The notes beneath the pieces are model-generated. The model was not told where the DNA came from. It saw only the letters and a list, made by a program, of their open reading frames with translations, and made no database searches. From Pseudooceanicola nanhaiensis DSM 18065 (GTDB lineage Bacteria > Pseudomonadota > Alphaproteobacteria > Rhodobacterales > Rhodobacteraceae), in the NCBI RefSeq assembly GCF_000688295.1, contig NZ_JHZF01000014.1:186001-250000 (forward strand): 64,000 nucleotides of DNA, written 5' to 3'. Positions 36,101 to 45,153 of this stretch are shown here, piece after piece (within the stretch, counting starts at the first letter, position 1; the number at the start of each line of letters is the position of its first letter). A program made the translations under genes and the position numbers.

Positions 36101-36269
36101 TCACCGACACCCAGGACGGATCGTCGGGCGAGTAGGAGGCGAAGGACAGTGTCAGCAGCACCCCGAGGGCGAGCACCAGCACACCGACCAGTTCCTTGCC
36201 CCGCTTCTCGATCGCGGCCTGCACGTTGCTGTCGAACAGGGGGTCGCGGCCCCTCGTCTGATATGCCAT
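33144..36269 (-). CDS. ftsK: DNA translocase FtsK
   Basis: 1041 residues. Septal DNA pump that clears and aligns chromosome termini and activates XerCD at dif. Four N-terminal membrane spans (about 20-190: [39 protein letters not shown], and two later). A Pro/Ala/Glu-rich linker runs from about 200 to 530. The RecA-like motor has LGLGLADDI-type alpha domain, Walker [19 protein letters not shown], Walker [15 protein letters not shown], and [19 protein letters not shown]. The C-terminal gamma winged helix (about 980-1041) includes [20 protein letters not shown] and [14 protein letters not shown], which reads KOPS. ATG 36269 precedes the first helix; it lies 11 bases from the aminotransferase stop, so the two are probably cotranscribed. 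Confidence 0.96.
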   Translation of the reverse strand: MAYQTRGRDPLFDSNVQAAIEKRGKELVGVLVLALGVLLTLSFASYSPDDPSWVSVTDQPVQNWLGRLGAGIAAPVFMILGIGGWGFAALALVWGVRLALHQGEERAMSRLVFAPIWIVVLSLYAASLVPGEGWSHSFGLGGLFGDTVLGTLIGVAPVSATAGLKILSLVLGAGVVALGIFVLGFTRGELRNMMRYAVYAVVLAYVAVTRLLGRGAQAGWSGALAAREAARDRKERRRAEALERAEAGDYVIETYPEDDYEEAPRTSFRDRLGGIVRRAAPAEEPLYEDDPWETLPEHYEEPPLRAPAVQAQPQPRLGGVTRAPAPSYPVRETPIEAPAPAPKAGFLSRLPSMIRRAGEGPAPFAEVEDRMLAGEEMPLDDRIKTKIADAVRQRARTSSRISAPSHQPLTKGRGRGPDPLILGSTPRAEPPLTGGAQPAVAPAPRAAAPSPAPAARVVAPSPAPLEPEAEEIEDYGMDAWEDEAAEAEAPAPVAPRLPQAAPAEQARRVVQTPARKAQPSTRAREEAQPKLKFEERAAEFDLPPLNLLMDPTGITRHHLSDEALEENARMLETVLDDYGVKGDIVSVRPGPVVTMYELEPAPGLKASRVIGLADDIARSMAALSARVSTVPGRSVIGIELPNDNREMVVLREILSAREFGDSNMKLPLALGKDIGGGAVVANLAKMPHLLIAGTTGSGKSVAINTMILSLLYKRTPEECRLIMIDPKMLELSVYDGIPHLLSPVVTDPKKAVVALKWTVGEMEERYRKMSKMGVRNIDGYNGRVADALSKGEMFSRTVQTGFDEDTGEPIFETEEIQPEKMPYIVVIVDEMADLMMVAGKEIEACIQRLAQMARASGIHLIMATQRPSVDVITGTIKANFPTRISFQVTSKIDSRTILGEMGAEQLLGQGDMLYMAGGAKIQRCHGPFVSDEEVEEIVNHLKAYGPPDYVGGVVEGPAEDKENDIDLVLGLGGNTDGEDALYDQAVAVVIKDRKCSTSYIQRKLGIGYNKAARLVEQMEDEGLVSPANHVGKREILVPEQQ

Positions 36270-36280
36270 GTCCCTCTTCC

Positions 36281-37465
36281 TCATGCGTAGAGACAGTCTC
36301 TCAGGCGGGTGAGCGCCGGGACCATCTCGTCTATTGGGGCCACCATGGCGACCCGTATGTATTGCGTGCCGGGGTTCTCCCCGTCGACCGCCTGGCCGAA
36401 ATAGGCGCCGGGCAGGACCCGCACCCCGGTCTCGGTCCAGGCCTTCAGCGCAGCCTGTTCGCCATCCTCGACGGGCAGCCACAGGAAGAAGCCCCCGTCG
36501 GGCCCGGCATAACCCGGCACGCCCGCGAAGACCTCGTCGGCGGCGGTGTATTTCTCGGCATAGAGCGCGCGGTTGGCGATCACGTGGTCCTCGTCGGACC
36601 AGGCGCGTTCCGCGACCCGCTGCAGCGGCAGCGGAACCGGCGCGCCGGCATAGGCGCGCAGCCGCCGGATGTGCGTCATGCTTTCGGGCCCGCCCGCGAT
36701 GAAGCCCGCCCGCAGCCCCGGCAGGTTGGAGCGTTTGGACAGCGACTGGAACAGCGTCACCCGCTCCGGGTCCGTGCCGTTGGCCTCGGCCGCGGTCAGC
36801 ACGCCCATGGGGGCGGTCTCGCCGCGGTAGATCTCGGAATAGCACTCGTCCGAGAAGACCCGGAAATCATGTTTCTCGGCCAGCGCCAGCAGCTCCGCCC
36901 AGTAGCCCGCATCGGCCACCGCGCCCTGCGGGTTGCCCGGCGTGCAGACATAGGCTGCGACGGTCCGGTCGAGGATCTCGGCCGGAAGCGCGCCGTAATC
37001 CGGCAGGAAGCCGGTCTGCCGGGTGGCGTTCACGAAGACCGGCTCCGCACCGATCGAAATCGCCGCGATCATGTAGACCTGGTAGAACGGGTTCGGGATC
37101 AGCACCACGGGCCGCTTGCCGCGCTTCTCCTCGGGCAGCAGCGCCATGGCGACGTTGTAGAGCCCCTCGCGGGTCCCGTTCAGCGCCATCGCGCGGCGCG
37201 CGGCATCGAAGTCGACCCCGTAGCGCCGTCCGATCCAGCCCGAGATCGCGTCCAGAAGCTCGGGCGATCCGTCGTTCGGCGGGTAGACCCCGAATCCCTC
37301 GACCGACTCGGCCAGCACCTGCGGGACCCATTCGGGGAAGGGATGCTTCGGCTCGCCGATGGTCATGTTCACGACCTCTCCGCCCGCCGGATGCGGGTCG
37401 AGAAGCGCGCGCAGACGCGGGAACGCGTAAGCCGGTAGGTTCGAAAACCGCTCGGGGAAAGTCAT
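36281..37465 (-). CDS. Class I/II aminotransferase (DapC-like)
   Basis: 394 residues. PLP aminotransferase of the aspartate-aminotransferase fold. [78 protein letters not shown] and the PLP lysine in [19 protein letters not shown] are clear. The GEPKHP motif and SNLPGLRAG resemble succinyldiaminopimelate aminotransferases (DapC) of alphaproteobacteria, which feed lysine and peptidoglycan synthesis; the pairing with ftsK is common in this order. Other N-acyl-diamine transaminases cannot be excluded. Start ATG 37465. Confidence 0.88.
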   Translation of the reverse strand: MTFPERFSNLPAYAFPRLRALLDPHPAGGEVVNMTIGEPKHPFPEWVPQVLAESVEGFGVYPPNDGSPELLDAISGWIGRRYGVDFDAARRAMALNGTREGLYNVAMALLPEEKRGKRPVVLIPNPFYQVYMIAAISIGAEPVFVNATRQTGFLPDYGALPAEILDRTVAAYVCTPGNPQGAVADAGYWAELLALAEKHDFRVFSDECYSEIYRGETAPMGVLTAAEANGTDPERVTLFQSLSKRSNLPGLRAGFIAGGPESMTHIRRLRAYAGAPVPLPLQRVAERAWSDEDHVIANRALYAEKYTAADEVFAGVPGYAGPDGGFFLWLPVEDGEQAALKAWTETGVRVLPGAYFGQAVDGENPGTQYIRVAMVAPIDEMVPALTRLRDCLYA

Positions 37466-37573
37466 GAACTGCCTCTGGATCGGGGTCGTTTGGCCGCCCC
37501 GTTTGCCTGAAAATTAACGTCCGACAGGGGCTTCGTCCAGTAAGTTGAGCCTCTGCGGGAAGGTTTGTGGTAT

Positions 37574-38905
37574 TTAGGACAATGCCGTTTCCGCACCCTT
37601 GCCCAGCCTCAGAAGGGCCTCTTCCGTGCCCGGAGCGCCCAGAATCATCAGCCCGGCCGAGGGCACGCCGGTCGGCAGCGTGAGGCCGCAGAGCCCCATC
37701 AGGTTGCCCACCCGGGTGTTCCGGAGCGCCAGCAGGTTCTCCCGCACGTAGTAGTCGTGATCCGACAGCATGCGCTCGGCCTCGGGCGGCAGGATCGGCG
37801 CCGTCGGCAGGATCACCGCGTCGAAGCCCGCGGTCCGGGCCTGCCAGAGCGCGCGGATCGCGTGAAGCCGCTCCCAGGCCGCGACGAAATCCGCCGCCGC
37901 ATGGGCCTTGCCGCCGCGGAAGCGTTCGAGGATCTCGGGGAACATCTTTTCCGGCGCCGCCTCGATCACGTCCTTCCACAGGCCATAGGCCTCCGAGGTG
38001 AAGAGGATCCCCGAACTTGCGTTCGCCTCGGCCACCTCCGCCATCTCGAAGGGTTCCAGCACCGCCCCCGCGGCTTCCAGCGCGCGGCAGGCCCGCTCGA
38101 ACCCTTCCTTCGGCTCGGGGCGCAGGTCGTCCATCACATGGCCCTGCAGCACGCCGAGGCGCGCCCCCTCGACACTGGCGCCGCGCAGGTCCGGGGCGCG
38201 GCCGTTCTCCAGCACCGCGAGCGCCAGCGCGCAATCCTCCACGCTGCGGCAGAGCGGTCCGATCGTGTCGAAGGTCTTGGCCAGCGGCACCACCCCCTCG
38301 AGCGAGAGCCGCCCCGGCGTCGTCTTCAGCCCCACGAGGTCGTTCCAGGCGGAGGGGATGCGCACCGAGCCGCCGGTGTCCGACCCGATCCCGATCGGCG
38401 CGAGCCCGAAGGCCACCGAGGCCGCGGCGCCCGAGGACGAGCCCCCCGGCACCGCCCGGGGATCGTTGACGTTCGGCGGCGTCGCGGTGACCGGGTTCAG
38501 CCCGATCCCCGAGAAGGCCAGTTCCGACATGTGCGTCTTGCCAAGGCACACGGTCCCGAGCGAGGTCGCCACCGCCAGCACGCGGGCATCGGCCTCGGGC
38601 ACCCGCCCCTCCAGCAGCGCGGAGCCTGCCTCGGTCGCCACGCCGGCACTGTCGAAGAGGTCCTTCCATGAGACCGGAACACCGTCGAGCGGCGATCGCC
38701 GCAGGCCCAGTTTCGCCCGCTCCGACGCCGCCTTCGCCTCGGCCCGCGCCCGCCCGTGGGTCACCCGGGCATAGATCCGGTCGCGGTGCTCATGGCAGTC
38801 GATGGCCGCGAGGTAGCACTCGGTCAGGGCCAGAGGGTCGATCTCGCCCGCGCCGATTCCCCGGCCCAGTTCGCCCGCGCTCATCCACAGCCACTTGTCC
38901 ATCAT
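37574..38905 (-). CDS. Amidase (amidase-signature family)
   Basis: 443 residues. Amidase-signature hydrolase with the Ser-cisSer-Lys triad: lysine in GVPVSWKDLFDSAG (about 83), and PGGSSSGAAASVAFG with IGSDTGGSVRIPSAW supplying cis-Ser and nucleophile Ser (about 155-185). GLKTTPGRLSLEGVVPLA and TFDTIGPLCRSVEDCALAL follow. The substrate is not evident; it is not GatA, as gatB/gatC are absent and the C-terminal half differs from GatA. ATG 38905 (MMDKWLW) has AGGAG upstream. Divergent from the UbiH-like gene. Confidence 0.87.
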   Translation of the reverse strand: MMDKWLWMSAGELGRGIGAGEIDPLALTECYLAAIDCHEHRDRIYARVTHGRARAEAKAASERAKLGLRRSPLDGVPVSWKDLFDSAGVATEAGSALLEGRVPEADARVLAVATSLGTVCLGKTHMSELAFSGIGLNPVTATPPNVNDPRAVPGGSSSGAAASVAFGLAPIGIGSDTGGSVRIPSAWNDLVGLKTTPGRLSLEGVVPLAKTFDTIGPLCRSVEDCALALAVLENGRAPDLRGASVEGARLGVLQGHVMDDLRPEPKEGFERACRALEAAGAVLEPFEMAEVAEANASSGILFTSEAYGLWKDVIEAAPEKMFPEILERFRGGKAHAAADFVAAWERLHAIRALWQARTAGFDAVILPTAPILPPEAERMLSDHDYYVRENLLALRNTRVGNLMGLCGLTLPTGVPSAGLMILGAPGTEEALLRLGKGAETALS

Positions 38906-39013
38906 CCGCTCCTGTCCGGTTTTGCCGCGACGGTAGCGGCACCCGGGCGCATGGACAATCCCGTGCCCGGGGGCATATTCCCGGGGGAACGTCGTAGCGG
39001 AGCGGGAGCGGCC

Positions 39014-40222
39014 ATGAGCAAGGACATCCTCATCGTGGGCGGCGGGCTGAACGGCCCCGCCCTGGCCCTGGGCCTCGCACAGGCGGGGTTCGCCGTCACC
39101 GTGATCGACGCCCTGCCGGCCGAAACCCGTGCGGAGCCCGCCTTCGACGGCCGCGCCTATGCGCTGGCGCTGGCCTCGGTGCGGCTCCTGCGGAACATCG
39201 GCGTCTGGGATGGCGTGGCGGGGTGCGCGCAGCCGATGCTCGGGATCAGGGTCTCCGACGGTCACGCGGGGCAGGGCGGCGGGCTCTTCGGGCTGGAGTT
39301 CGACCATGCCGAGATCGAGGAGGGCCCGATGGGCCACATGCTCGAGGACCGCTTCCTGCGCCGCGCCTTCCTCGACGCGATGGCCGCCGAACCCGGGATC
39401 ACGCACCGCGCCGGCGAGACCGTGACCGCCCAGACCGCCGAGGCCACGGGCGTCACCCTGACGCTCGCCTCCGGAGAGACCCTCAGCGGCGCCCTGGTCA
39501 TCGGCTGCGACGGCCGCACCAGCGGCACCGCCGCCCGCGCCGGCATCCGGCGCACCGCCTGGAGCTACGGCCAGACCGCGCTGGTCTGCGCGATCGCGCA
39601 CGAGACACCGCACGAGGGCATCGCCCACCAGTTCTTCATGCCGCCCGGCCCGCTCGCGATCCTGCCGCTGCCCGGCAACCGCTCCTCCATCGTCTGGAGC
39701 GAGACGGAGGCGACCGCGCGCACCTTCCTGTCCCTGCCCGAAGCGGACTTCCTCGCCGCCCTGCGCCCGCGGTTCGGCGATTTCCTGGGCGCGATCTCGC
39801 TCGAGGGGCAGCGCTTCGCCTATCCGCTGGGGCTCAGCCTCGCGCAGAGCTTCATCGCCCCGCGCCTCGCTCTGGTCGGCGACGCGGCCCACGGGCTGCA
39901 CCCGATCGCGGGGCAGGGCCTGAACGCGGGCCTGCGCGACATCGCGGCCCTCGTGCAGGTGCTGAAGGAGGCGCGCCAGCGCGGCGAAGATGTCGGCGCC
40001 AGCGACGTGCTCGGCCGCTACCAGCAATGGCGCCGCTTCGACACCGCCAGCCTCGCCTTCGCGACGGACATGTCGAACCGGCTGTTCTCGAACGACAATC
40101 CCCTGCTGCGCGCGGCGCGCGACATCGGCATGGGCGCGATCGGCGCATTGCCCCGCCTGCGCCGCGGCTTCATCCGCGAGGCCGCGGGCCTCACCGGGGA
40201 CCTCCCCGACCTGATGCGCTGA
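39014..40222 (+). CDS. UbiH/UbiF-family FAD-dependent hydroxylase
   Basis: 402 residues. Class A flavin monooxygenase of ubiquinone synthesis, which hydroxylates the ring of the polyprenyl precursor with NAD(P)H and O2 at the inner-membrane face. FAD loop ILIVGGGLNGPALALGLAQA (5-24), DGRAYALALASVRLLRNIG, RTSGTAARAGI near the DG motif (IGCDGRTSG), and the ubiH signature LALVGDAAHGLHPIAGQGLN followed by AGLRDIAALVQVL. Which ring position (UbiF, UbiH, UbiI or the alphaproteobacterial UbiL/UbiM) is modified cannot be told. Start ATG 39014 with GGGAG seven bases before. Monocistronic. Confidence 0.88.
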   Translation: MSKDILIVGGGLNGPALALGLAQAGFAVTVIDALPAETRAEPAFDGRAYALALASVRLLRNIGVWDGVAGCAQPMLGIRVSDGHAGQGGGLFGLEFDHAEIEEGPMGHMLEDRFLRRAFLDAMAAEPGITHRAGETVTAQTAEATGVTLTLASGETLSGALVIGCDGRTSGTAARAGIRRTAWSYGQTALVCAIAHETPHEGIAHQFFMPPGPLAILPLPGNRSSIVWSETEATARTFLSLPEADFLAALRPRFGDFLGAISLEGQRFAYPLGLSLAQSFIAPRLALVGDAAHGLHPIAGQGLNAGLRDIAALVQVLKEARQRGEDVGASDVLGRYQQWRRFDTASLAFATDMSNRLFSNDNPLLRAARDIGMGAIGALPRLRRGFIREAAGLTGDLPDLMR

Positions 40223-40230
40223 GCCGCCTG

Positions 40231-40265
40231 CTTCCTCTTGCCGCAAATATCCCCGCCGGAGGCAC
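40231..40265 (+). repeat. Tail-only relative of the dispersed repeat (T2)
   Basis: CTTCCTCTTGCCGCAAATAT followed by CCCCGCCGGAGGCAC, starting eight bases after the UbiH-like stop codon. Nearly identical to the one at 26360 and to the tail of copy A6. Confidence 0.6.
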
Positions 40266-40459
40266 AACGCGATTTGCCACGCAAATCGCAAAACATCGTG
40301 TGCGCGGCCCCTGAAAGGGGCCGCGCGCCGGTCGGACGGCGCCGCGCCGCGCGGCGCTCCGGGAGGGGCCGCGACATTTCCTGAAACTCCTCCGCCCCGC
40401 CTTGCGTGGTTCAGGGCATCGGACGGGCCCGACCGCCCGTCGCACCAACGGAGGACACC

Positions 40460-41017
40460 ATGTTCAAGACCACCGCACTCGCCGCAGCCCTCGCCACCAC
40501 CGCGACCTTCGCCCCGGCGCAGTACAATCCCACGGTCGGCGGCGCGCCGATGATGGCCGACAAGACCATCGCCGAAAACGCCTCGGCCGCGCCCAACCTG
40601 ACCACGCTGGTCGCCGCGGTGAAGGCCGCCGGCATGGCCGAGACGCTGATGGGCAATGGCCCCTTCACCGTCTTCGCCCCGACGGACGCGGCCTTCGGAA
40701 TGATCTCCGAGGCCAGCCTGACCCAGCTGATGGACGAGAGGAACGTCGCGCAGCTCCAGCAGATCCTCGGCTGCCACGTGGTCGCCGCCGAAGCCTTCTC
40801 GACCGACATCGCCGGCATGATCGCGGATGACGGCGGCATGCATGCGGTGCCCACGGTGGGCGGCTGCGAGCTGCAGGCCTACATGGAAGGCGACGCGTTG
40901 AAGCTCAAGGACGAGAACGGCCGCGTGGCCACCGTCACCACGGCGGATGTGGACCAGTCGAACGGTGTGGTCCACGTGATCGACCGCGTGATCCTGCCCT
41001 CCGGCCAGGCCGGCTGA
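40460..41017 (+). CDS. Secreted fasciclin-domain protein
   Basis: 185 residues with signal MFKTTALAAALATTATFAPA. One FAS1 (beta-Ig-H3/fasciclin) domain: KTIAENASAAPNLTTLVAAV, MGNGPFTVFAPTDAAFG (the H1 motif), LQQILGCHVVAAEAFS, and NGVVHVIDRVILP (the H2 motif). FAS1 domains mediate adhesion or act as extracytoplasmic ligand binders. Two cysteines (about 117 and 139) could form a disulfide. ATG 40460 has CGGAGG seven bases upstream. Probably periplasmic or released. Confidence 0.92.
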   Translation: MFKTTALAAALATTATFAPAQYNPTVGGAPMMADKTIAENASAAPNLTTLVAAVKAAGMAETLMGNGPFTVFAPTDAAFGMISEASLTQLMDERNVAQLQQILGCHVVAAEAFSTDIAGMIADDGGMHAVPTVGGCELQAYMEGDALKLKDENGRVATVTTADVDQSNGVVHVIDRVILPSGQAG

Positions 41018-41083
41018 ACCTGCGGCGACCAGAGGCCGGACAAGGCGGGCGCAAAGCCCCCGGGACGTGCAGCGGAAAAGACA

Positions 41084-41113
41084 GGAAAGGGCGCCCTCCG
41101 TGGCGCCCTTTCC
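41084..41113 (+). terminator. Hairpin after the fasciclin gene
   Basis: GGAAAGGGCGCC and GGCGCCCTTTCC pair over 12 bases with a six-base loop, 66 bases past the stop. No U-tract follows on the plus strand. Confidence 0.55.
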
Positions 41114-41144
41114 GCCGCCCGCCGCGCGCCCCCCCGGAACGCGA

Positions 41145-41168
41145 AAGGCCGCCCCGGAGGGCGGCCTT
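41145..41168 (-). terminator. Terminator of the DUF1013 gene
   Basis: AAGGCCGCCC-CGGA-GGGCGGCCTT; on the minus strand TTTC follows. It begins 22 bases after the stop at 41191. Confidence 0.7.
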
Positions 41169-41190
41169 CGAGATCCCGGCGAAGCGGCGC

Positions 41191-41961
41191 TCAGCGGCGG
41201 TCGTCTTCGTCCTCGTCCTCGTCGTCATGGGTGCCGCCGGGGAGGTTGAAGAAGCTGTCGGCATCGGCGAAATCGCCCGCCTTCTCCTTGTCGTCCTCGT
41301 CCTCGTCCTCGCTGAACGAGAAGGTCTCGAGCCCCTCGATGGCGGTCGGCATCCGCGGCTCGGTCTCCATCCCGAGGCTCTGCTCGGTCGACAGCAGCTT
41401 GCGGCGTTCGTCATCCGTCATCGCCGCGCCTTCGGCCGCGCGCTTGGAGGCGGCCTTCTGCACGGCGGCGTCCAGCTCGGTCTGCTTGCAGAGCCCAAGC
41501 GCGACGGGGTCGATCGGCTGCATGGAGGCGATGTTCCAGTGGGTCCGCTCGCGGATCGACTGGATCGTCGGCTTGGTGGTGCCCACGAGCTTCGAGATCT
41601 GGCCGTCCGACAGTTCGGGGTGGAACTTCACCAGCCAGAGGATCGCGTTCGGCCGGTCCTGGCGCTTCGACAGCGGGGTGTAGCGCGGGCCGCGGCGCTT
41701 TTCCTCGCCGACGGCGGCGGCGTTGAACTTCAGCTTCAGCTTGTGCGTCGGGTTCTTCTCGGCCGCGTCGATCTCTTCCTGGGTCAGCTGGTTGTTGGCG
41801 ACAGGGTCGAAGCCCTTCACCCCCGCGGCCACGTCGCCATCGGCGATGCCCTGCACCTCGAGCTCGTGCATCCCGGTGAAATCGGCGATCTGCTTGAAGG
41901 TGATCGTCGTGTTGTCCACCAGCCAGACGGCGGTCGCCTTGGCCATGATCGGTTTGCTCAT
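41191..41961 (-). CDS. DUF1013 family transcription-associated protein
   Basis: 256 residues. An alphaproteobacterial family with a helix-turn-helix-like core; a Caulobacter member has been reported as a cell-cycle-linked transcription factor, from memory. Conserved parts: MSKPIMAKATAVWLVDNTTI, TFKQIADFTGMHELEVQGIA, RQDRPNAILWLVKFHPELSD, ISKLVGTTKPTIQSIRERTH and WNIASMQPIDPVALGLCKQT. GTTKPTIQSIRERTHWN looks like the recognition helix. The C-terminal 60 residues are strongly acidic (SEDEDEDDKE, DDEDEDEDD) and probably disordered, a possible RNA polymerase contact. ATG 41961 has AAGGAG nine bases upstream. Confidence 0.9.
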   Translation of the reverse strand: MSKPIMAKATAVWLVDNTTITFKQIADFTGMHELEVQGIADGDVAAGVKGFDPVANNQLTQEEIDAAEKNPTHKLKLKFNAAAVGEEKRRGPRYTPLSKRQDRPNAILWLVKFHPELSDGQISKLVGTTKPTIQSIRERTHWNIASMQPIDPVALGLCKQTELDAAVQKAASKRAAEGAAMTDDERRKLLSTEQSLGMETEPRMPTAIEGLETFSFSEDEDEDDKEKAGDFADADSFFNLPGGTHDDEDEDEDDRR

Positions 41962-42103
41962 TTCGGCACTCCTTCGAACCTGATGCCTATGCAAATCTTC
42001 CCCGTCGCCCGGTGAAGGGCGGCACCGGAGGTTCGGTGCGGGTTTCCGTTGTCGGGGAACTTGGCGGCTATATAGTCGGCGAACATCGCAAATGGAAGCC
42101 CGA

Positions 42104-42745
42104 ATGCACCGCCTTGCCGTTCAGACCCTGTTGATGCTCTCCCTCGCCCTGCCGCTCCGGGCCGAGGGCGAGCAGGCGGGCGATTTCGAATACTACCTGC
42201 TGGCCCTCTCCTGGTCGCCCAACTGGTGCGCGCTGGAGGGCGAGGCCCGGCGCTCCGATCAATGCGCGCCGGGCCGCCGGTTCGGCTGGGTGCTGCACGG
42301 TCTCTGGCCGCAGGGCGAGCGGGGGTATCCGAGCTATTGCCGGACCCGGGCGCGGGATCCCTCGCGCGGGCAGACCGGTGCGATGGCGGACATCATGGGG
42401 ACGGGCGGGTCGGCGTGGTACCAGTGGAAGAAGCACGGCCGCTGTTCGGGGCTGGAGCCGGACGCCTATTTCGGGCAGGCCCGCAGGGCCTTCGAGGCGG
42501 TCGCCAAGCCCGAGGTCTTCCGGGAACTCGACCGCGACGTCCGCCTGCCCGCCCGGGTGGTCGAGGAGGCATTCCTCGAGGCGAACCCCGGGCTCCGGCG
42601 CGACGAGGTGACGGTGACCTGCAAGCAGGGCTACATCCAGGAGGTGCGGCTCTGCCTGACGAAGGATCTCGAGCCCCGGCGCTGCGGCAACGACGTGCTG
42701 CGGGACTGCAACCTCGGCGATGCGCGGTTCGAGGCAATCGACTGA
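42104..42745 (+). CDS. Periplasmic ribonuclease T2
   Basis: 213 residues with a signal peptide (MHRLAVQTLLMLSLALPLRA). RNase T2 endonucleases cleave RNA through 2',3'-cyclic phosphates. CAS1 is LHGLWPQ with catalytic H65; CAS2 is WYQWKKHGRC with Lys and H111, where the usual form is EW-x-KHG-T/S-C: the glutamate is replaced by Gln (YQWKKHG). Eight cysteines suggest four disulfides (ALSWSPNWC, QCAP, SYC, GRC, VTC, RLC, RRC, RDC). ATG 42104 gives the best signal peptide and has GGAAG six bases upstream; ATG 42092 is in frame. Monocistronic, probably a nutrient-scavenging RNase. Confidence 0.88.
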   Translation: MHRLAVQTLLMLSLALPLRAEGEQAGDFEYYLLALSWSPNWCALEGEARRSDQCAPGRRFGWVLHGLWPQGERGYPSYCRTRARDPSRGQTGAMADIMGTGGSAWYQWKKHGRCSGLEPDAYFGQARRAFEAVAKPEVFRELDRDVRLPARVVEEAFLEANPGLRRDEVTVTCKQGYIQEVRLCLTKDLEPRRCGNDVLRDCNLGDARFEAID

Positions 42746-42869
42746 AGGGAGCGGTCCGGTCCGGTGCGGGCAGGGCCGGCACCCCGGGGCGGAACAGGCG
42801 CCGCGCGCCAGGGTCCGGCAGCCGCGCTCCGATCCGGCGGTCGGCCGGGCTCGGGCCCGGCCCGTGCGT

Positions 42870-43856
42870 CTACTCTCCCGCCACCTCGAGCATGATCTTC
42901 CCGATATGCGCCGAGCTCTCCATCCGGGCATGGGCCTCGGAGGCCTTCTCGAAGGCGAAGGTGCTGTCCATCACCGGCGCGATGCGGCCCTTGCCCAGCC
43001 GGGGCCAGACCGTCTCGCGCAGCTGTTCGGCGATCTCCGCCTTGGCGGCATCGCTCTGCGGGCGCAGTGTCGAGCCGGTGATCGTCAGGCGTTTCACCAT
43101 CACCAGCGCGAAGTTCACCTCGGCCTTCGGGCCCTGCAGGAAGGCGATGTGCACCAGCCGCCCGTCCACGGCCAGGGCGTTGATGTTGCGCGGGATGTAA
43201 TCGCCGCCCACCATGTCGAGGATCAGGTCCATCCCGCCCTCGTCCTTCAGCGCCTTGACGAAATCCTCGTCGCGGTAGTTGATCGCCCGCTCCGCCCCGA
43301 GGTCGAGGCAGGCGCGGCATTTTTCGCCCGACCCGGCGGTGGTGAAGACGCGCGCCCCGAAGGCCTTCGCGAGCTGGATCGCCACCGTGCCGATGCCGGA
43401 GGATCCGCCGTGGACGAGGAATTTCTCGCCCGCCTTGAGTCCGCCGCGCATGAAGACGTTGGACCAGACGGTGAAGAAGGTTTCGGGCAGCGCCGCCGCC
43501 TCCCGCATGGAGAACCCGTCGGGCACCGGCAGGCAATGGGCCGCGGGCGTCACCACGTATTCGGCATAGCCGCCGCCGGGCAGCAGGGCGCAGACCCGTT
43601 CGCCGGGCTTGAGGCTCACGCCCGGGCCCACCTTCTCGACCACGCCCGAGGCTTCCAGCCCCGGCAGGTCGCTGGCGCCCGGGGGCGGGTCGTAGGCGCC
43701 CGCCCGCTGCAGGGCATCGGGGCGATTCACGCCCGCGAAGGCCACCTTGATCAGCACCTCGCCGGGGCCGGGTTCGGGCATCGGGCGCTCGCAGGGCACC
43801 AGCACCTCGGGGCCGCCGGGCTTGGAAATCTCGATCGCGCGCATGGTCTGGGTCAT
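42870..43856 (-). CDS. NAD(P)H quinone oxidoreductase, zinc-independent MDR (PIG3-like)
   Basis: 328 residues. MDR-family quinone oxidoreductase; reduces quinones or enones with NADPH. EVLIKVAFAGVNRPDALQRA, LPGLEASGVVEKVGPGV, GERVCALLPGGGYAEYVVTP, LVHGGSSGIGTVAIQLAKAF (dinucleotide loop) and DMVGGDYIPRNINALAVDGR are PIG3/TP53I3-like. Cys/His zinc ligands of true alcohol dehydrogenases are absent. ATG 43856 has AAGGAGG eight bases upstream. It starts 50 bases downstream of the flavoprotein gene on the same strand. Confidence 0.9.
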   Translation of the reverse strand: MTQTMRAIEISKPGGPEVLVPCERPMPEPGPGEVLIKVAFAGVNRPDALQRAGAYDPPPGASDLPGLEASGVVEKVGPGVSLKPGERVCALLPGGGYAEYVVTPAAHCLPVPDGFSMREAAALPETFFTVWSNVFMRGGLKAGEKFLVHGGSSGIGTVAIQLAKAFGARVFTTAGSGEKCRACLDLGAERAINYRDEDFVKALKDEGGMDLILDMVGGDYIPRNINALAVDGRLVHIAFLQGPKAEVNFALVMVKRLTITGSTLRPQSDAAKAEIAEQLRETVWPRLGKGRIAPVMDSTFAFEKASEAHARMESSAHIGKIMLEVAGE

Positions 43857-43906
43857 CCTGTCCTCCTTGTCGGCGCGACTATCGGCGGGCACGCGCCGAT
43901 TGTCCA

Positions 43907-45094
43907 TCAGCCGGGACGGCCCTCTAGGTGACGGGCCGCGGCCAGCCCGGCCTGCCGCCCCGTCGCAAGACAGGCGGTCAGCAGGTAGCCGCCCGTCGGC
44001 GCCTCCCAGTCCAGCATCTCTCCGGCGGCAAAGACGCCCGGCCGGTCCCTCAGCATGAGGTCCGGCTCCAGGGCGTCGAACCGGAGCCCGCCGGCGGTCG
44101 AGATCGCCCGGTCGAGCGGTGCAAGACCGGCCACCGGCACAGGCAACGCCTTCAGCAGCGGCGCAAGGTCCTCGGGCAGGGGGCGGCCGCATTCCATCAC
44201 CAGCGCGCGCGCCATCGAGGACAGATTCACCGCCCGCCGCAGGTGGTTGGCGAGGCTGTCGCCGCGCCGCCGGCGTGCCAGCCGCTGCCGAAGCGTCTCG
44301 GTCCCGAGGTCGGGGAAGAGGTCGATCGTCAGCGGCGCGCCCTCGCGCAGCGCGGGCGTCAGCGGGTAGACGCCGCCGCCCTCCAGCCCGGTGGCCGAGA
44401 TCACCGCCTCGCCGCGCGAGACGCGGTCTCCGGCATGGAAGGCGACACCCTTCAGGGGCGTGCCGAAATGCGGCTGCATATGCGCGGACCACTCGACGCG
44501 GATCCCCGCGTTCGACGGGCGGAAGGGGGCGAGCCGGTCCGCGGGGAAGGCCGCGCTCCAGCGCCCGTCCGAGCCGAGTCGCGCCCAGCTTGCGCCGCCG
44601 AGGGCCAGCACGATCGCCTCCGCCGCGACGCGCCGCGTCCCGTCGGGCGTCTCGAACAGCGCGACGGGGCCGTCCCAGCCGGTCCAGCGCCAGCGGGTCC
44701 GCAGCTCGGTCCCGCCCTCGCGCAGCCGGGCGAGCCAGGCGCGGAGCAGGGGCGAGGCCTTCATCGCCTCGGGAAAGACCCGACCCGTCGAGCCGGTGAA
44801 GAGCGGTTGTCCCAGGCCCTCGGCCCAGCTCATCACGGCGGCTGGCCCGAAGCCGTCGAGCGCCGTGGCAAGCTCGGCGGCCGCGCCGCCATAGGCCGCG
44901 CGGAAGGCGGGCGCGGGCTCCTCCTTCGTCAGGTTCAGCCCGGACTTTCCGGCCATCAGCAGCTTGCGCCCGACGCTCGGCATCCGCTCGGCGACCACGG
45001 GGGCGAAGCCCGCCTCCGCCAGCGTCCCGGCGGCCATCAGCCCGGCGGGGCCGCCCCCGATGACGAGGGCGCGGAGGGTCTCGGTCTCGCTCAA
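43907..45094 (-). CDS. HI0933/BaiN-like flavoprotein (TIGR03862 type)
   Basis: 395 residues. Uncharacterised two-dinucleotide-domain FAD protein. FAD loop ALVIGGGPAGLMAAGTLAEA (8-27), PSVGRKLLMAGKSGLNLT (the family hallmark GRKxLxxGxGRCNxT variant), LALGGASWARLGSDG, ATGLEGGGVYPLTPALREG, STAGGLRFDALEPDLMLRD and GVFAAGEMLDWEAPTGGYLL. The hallmark GGRCNLTN is here KSGLNLTK, as in the TIGR03862 branch. The only plausible start is TTG 45094, with AAAGG seven bases upstream. Divergent from the HNH gene. Confidence 0.87.
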   Translation of the reverse strand: MSETETLRALVIGGGPAGLMAAGTLAEAGFAPVVAERMPSVGRKLLMAGKSGLNLTKEEPAPAFRAAYGGAAAELATALDGFGPAAVMSWAEGLGQPLFTGSTGRVFPEAMKASPLLRAWLARLREGGTELRTRWRWTGWDGPVALFETPDGTRRVAAEAIVLALGGASWARLGSDGRWSAAFPADRLAPFRPSNAGIRVEWSAHMQPHFGTPLKGVAFHAGDRVSRGEAVISATGLEGGGVYPLTPALREGAPLTIDLFPDLGTETLRQRLARRRRGDSLANHLRRAVNLSSMARALVMECGRPLPEDLAPLLKALPVPVAGLAPLDRAISTAGGLRFDALEPDLMLRDRPGVFAAGEMLDWEAPTGGYLLTACLATGRQAGLAAARHLEGRPG

Positions 45095-45153
45095 GAGGTT
45101 GCCTTTCGCTGGGTCCGGAGCATCCTCTACGCCCGCGAGACCGGGAGAGACAA

